From positions 20,645,395-20,709,394 of the forward strand of contig OY757017.1 of NCBI GenBank assembly GCA_963580285.1: a DNA stretch of 64,000 bases. Reading direction: 5' to 3'. Positions 1 to 64,000 of this stretch are shown one piece after another (within the stretch, counting starts at the first letter, position 1; every line of letters begins with the position of its first letter). This DNA is from Lucinisca nassula. Lineage: Eukaryota; Mollusca; Bivalvia; Lucinida; Lucinidae. Position numbers and translations under genes: made by a program. The notes beneath the pieces were generated by a model. It was given only the letters and a program-made list of their open reading frames with translations, made no database searches and was not told the DNA's origin.

Positions 1-45
1 AAAAAGTAGACCAGGCTGCTACTGTGAAAATAACAAGGTCTTGTT

Positions 46-355
46 GCCTGCCTCGTTAGCTCAGTCGGATGCGCGTCTGAATGGTGATCAGGAGGACGCG
101 GGTTCGATACCTGCCGGGGTCAGCAACATTCTCTCGTGGAGATTGGTCATGAAATCTTTTCTATGGTCAATCTCTCCCTTCCGCTGATTCAAGAAGGGCA
201 GTTGTCAGTTTCTGGCAAAAGCATGTGCACTATACTGGTTAACCGCTTAAGTATAAGCCTGCCCAGGAAAAGTGTGGATAGGTAAACTGACCAGCTCAAA
301 AATGACCTAAATAGTGTTGACTGGGTCGTTAAACTCCAATACAAACAAAAAAAAA
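46..355 (+). mobile_element. tRNA-derived SINE, family A
   Basis: The tRNA-like head carries an A-box (gttagctcagtcgg) and B-box (gggttcgatacc). A body of about 220 bp with the phrase aagcctgcccaggaaaagtg follows, ending cgttaaactccaa and an A-rich tail. An 11-bp target-site duplication aaggtcttgtt flanks it at 35-45 and 356-366. Other copies lie at 4440-4690, 26215-26690 and 32530-32704. It is not a functional tRNA gene. Confidence 0.85.
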
Positions 356-425
356 AAGGTCTTGTTATTTTTCACAGGATGAGAATATCATACAAAGCTC
401 CCAAGAAGCAATTTTTTTCCTTTAA

Positions 426-630
426 CCCTTCTCTTGCTGAATATTCATTTAAGCCACACCCATTTCTGTCTATCATCCAATCAAATTACTTGATGTAATT
501 TATTGCTACAAATTCATAAACTGAATGCCAAACAGTGTAGATCCTGATCAGATGGCTTCTTCAGAAGCCATCTGATCTGGATCAACACTGTTTGCAAAGA
601 TAGGGGTTGTCCCGAACAGCAAGATAAGGG
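426..630. mobile_element. piggyBac-like MITE (TTAA target)
   Basis: TTAA occurs at both ends (422-425, 631-634). The termini read CCCTT...GCTG and its complement, and a central hairpin holds GATCAGATGGCTTC-type arms. TTAA duplication with CCC-starting termini is the piggyBac signature. It has no coding capacity and is about 205 bp. Confidence 0.75.
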
Positions 631-845
631 TTAAGAGTAGATCCCTGTCAATAAGGGAGACAAAAGATGTTTTTGAAAGATTTGCCTCCCCTGAAGATTC
701 CCCTTTACTTTATTTTTGGGTTGATTGTTTATCCATTAACCCAAAGTTACAAAGCATGGAAACTCTTCAGTGACAAAAGTCTACATGACTTTCACTGATT
801 TGTAGGAAATCCAGCCAGCTTATTTATAGAAAATATAAGCATTAA

Positions 846-1049
846 CCCTTATCTTGCTGAATATTTAACTTAGCCACACCCATTTTGATGTTCAGTCAAT
901 CAGATTACATGATATAATGAGTTTGTTCAAATTCACAAACTGAATGATAAACAGTGTAGATCCAGATCAGATGGCTTCTTCAGAAGCCATCTGATCTGGA
1001 TCTACACTGTTTGCAAGGATAGGGGTTGTCGTGAACAGCAAGATAAGGG
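846..1049. mobile_element. piggyBac-like MITE (TTAA target)
   Basis: Second copy, 90 % or more similar to 426-630 by eye. TTAA is at 842-845 and 1050-1053, with terminal CCCTTATCTTGCTG and its complement and a central perfect hairpin at about 955-1015. Confidence 0.8.
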
Positions 1050-1129
1050 TTAATTTTGTCGCAGTGAGGTCAGTTTGTTGCATAATAAGGTTAGCTATAG
1101 AATTTGAGCTGGAATCATGGGTTGGGCTT

Positions 1130-1202
1130 GGCAAACTGTTTAGACCCAGATCAGATGCCGCATAATGCGGCATCTGATCAGGGTCTACACTGTTTGCTTA
1201 AA
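1130..1202. repeat. Hairpin repeat, GCCGCATAATGCGGC type
   Basis: A palindrome: gcaaactgtttagaccc...gggtctacactgtttgc, with inner arms GATCAGATGCCGCAT / ATGCGGCATCTGATC. It shares outer arms with the piggyBac-like MITE hairpin, but the inner stem differs on both sides together. A second degraded arm follows at 1217-1265. Confidence 0.7.
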
Positions 1203-1380
1203 ATACAGGAATTTAAGGGGCAGATGTCGCAAGATGCAGCTTCTGATCAGGGTCAACCCTTTTTGCTTAAAAACTGTAATTTAATGGTTAAATGAAACAG
1301 TCTAAGTCTCAGACCAGGACTATTTTCCCAGCCCAGAGACAGTCAACCCTTTAGTACTCTCAGTGCTTTGATTCTTTCAG

Positions 1381-63786
<62,406 letters not shown>

Positions 63787-63858
63787 GTACAGTATATAAC
63801 GAGAGTAACTGAGTCCTATAAAGCCTTGATTTAAAGTCTGTGGGGAAAAAATGTCATT

Positions 63859-64000
63859 ATGTCCCCCACCCCCTCAACTGGAGTAGAGAGGGACATATTG
63901 TTTTTGGTGTTGATCCCGTCGGCGTGACACTTTCTTGTGTGCAAGATATCTCATGAACTACCAGCTGAATTTTATCAAATTTGCATGGATATAACATTGG
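63859..64000 (+). mobile_element. HINE-like element, ATGTCCCCCACC family, 5' end only
   Basis: Start atgtcccccaccccctcaac + tggagtagagagggacatattg palindrome, then the first monomer-like phrase gtgcaagatatctcatgaac. Cut by the window end. Confidence 0.6.

Noticed and set aside
51..125. tRNA gene
   Set aside because: A and B boxes are present, but the fold is poor, the sequence continues into a SINE body and the whole is flanked by a target duplication.
63787..63834. Coding extension after the last exon
   Set aside because: The frame stays open for a few codons, but a GT donor at 63787 and loss of family similarity mark the intron.

Overview
This is a eukaryotic intron-rich window, almost certainly from a bivalve mollusc and probably a heterodont clam or mussel. 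The species call is inference from the style of repeats: GTCCGTCC-bearing palindrome-ended elements, GGTCAAGGTCAC arrays and dense tRNA-derived SINEs. No part of it looks bacterial or viral.

The only host gene I can support is CTNNBL1 (beta-catenin-like protein 1, an armadillo-repeat protein of the PRP19/CDC5L spliceosome complex) on the + strand. Eleven internal coding exons can be placed at 1381-1539, 8089-8195, 9388-9527, 21106-21203, 25334-25427, 34237-34328, 35317-35389, 36637-36695, 48295-48443, 55774-55952 and 63689-63786. Together they are 1248 nt (416 codons) and join without a frame break. The first exon(s) lie upstream of the window and the C-terminal exons downstream. Nine of the ten complete introns are ordinary GT-AG. 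The intron 9528-21105 has a perfect U12-type 5' splice site, a U12-like branch site and non-canonical AT-AA ends.

Everything else is intron filled with nested transposable elements. (1) Palindrome-ended, T-tract-inserted elements with internal tandem arrays (Helentron/HINE-like): 2490-5122, 5640-7335, 9692-12690, 14417-20233, 22268-23145, 28569-30575, 31500-32221, 37163-38740, 42229-44698, 46439-47435, 56029-56803, 58165-58477, 60418-61811, 63859-end. (2) Cut-and-paste elements: TTAA/CCC piggyBac-like MITEs, GGGCCAGTTG MITEs with CAG/CTG target duplications, TA-flanked pogo/Tc1-like elements, a 3.0-kb long-TIR element with 5-bp duplications (16789-19805), a 6.9-kb TAA-flanked element (41003-47861) and a 2.5-kb element with CAGTGTTC ends (52842-55321). 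(3) tRNA-derived SINEs of at least five families, many with readable target-site duplications. (4) Decayed coding remnants: a Penelope-like GIY-YIG domain split by a pogo-like element, a rearranged Tc1/mariner transposase and a LINE reverse-transcriptase tail.

The nesting order can be read directly in many places (SINE in SINE, MITE in SINE, LINE in MITE, pogo in Penelope, HINE in satellite in TAA element). Repeat borders given without a stated target duplication are approximate.
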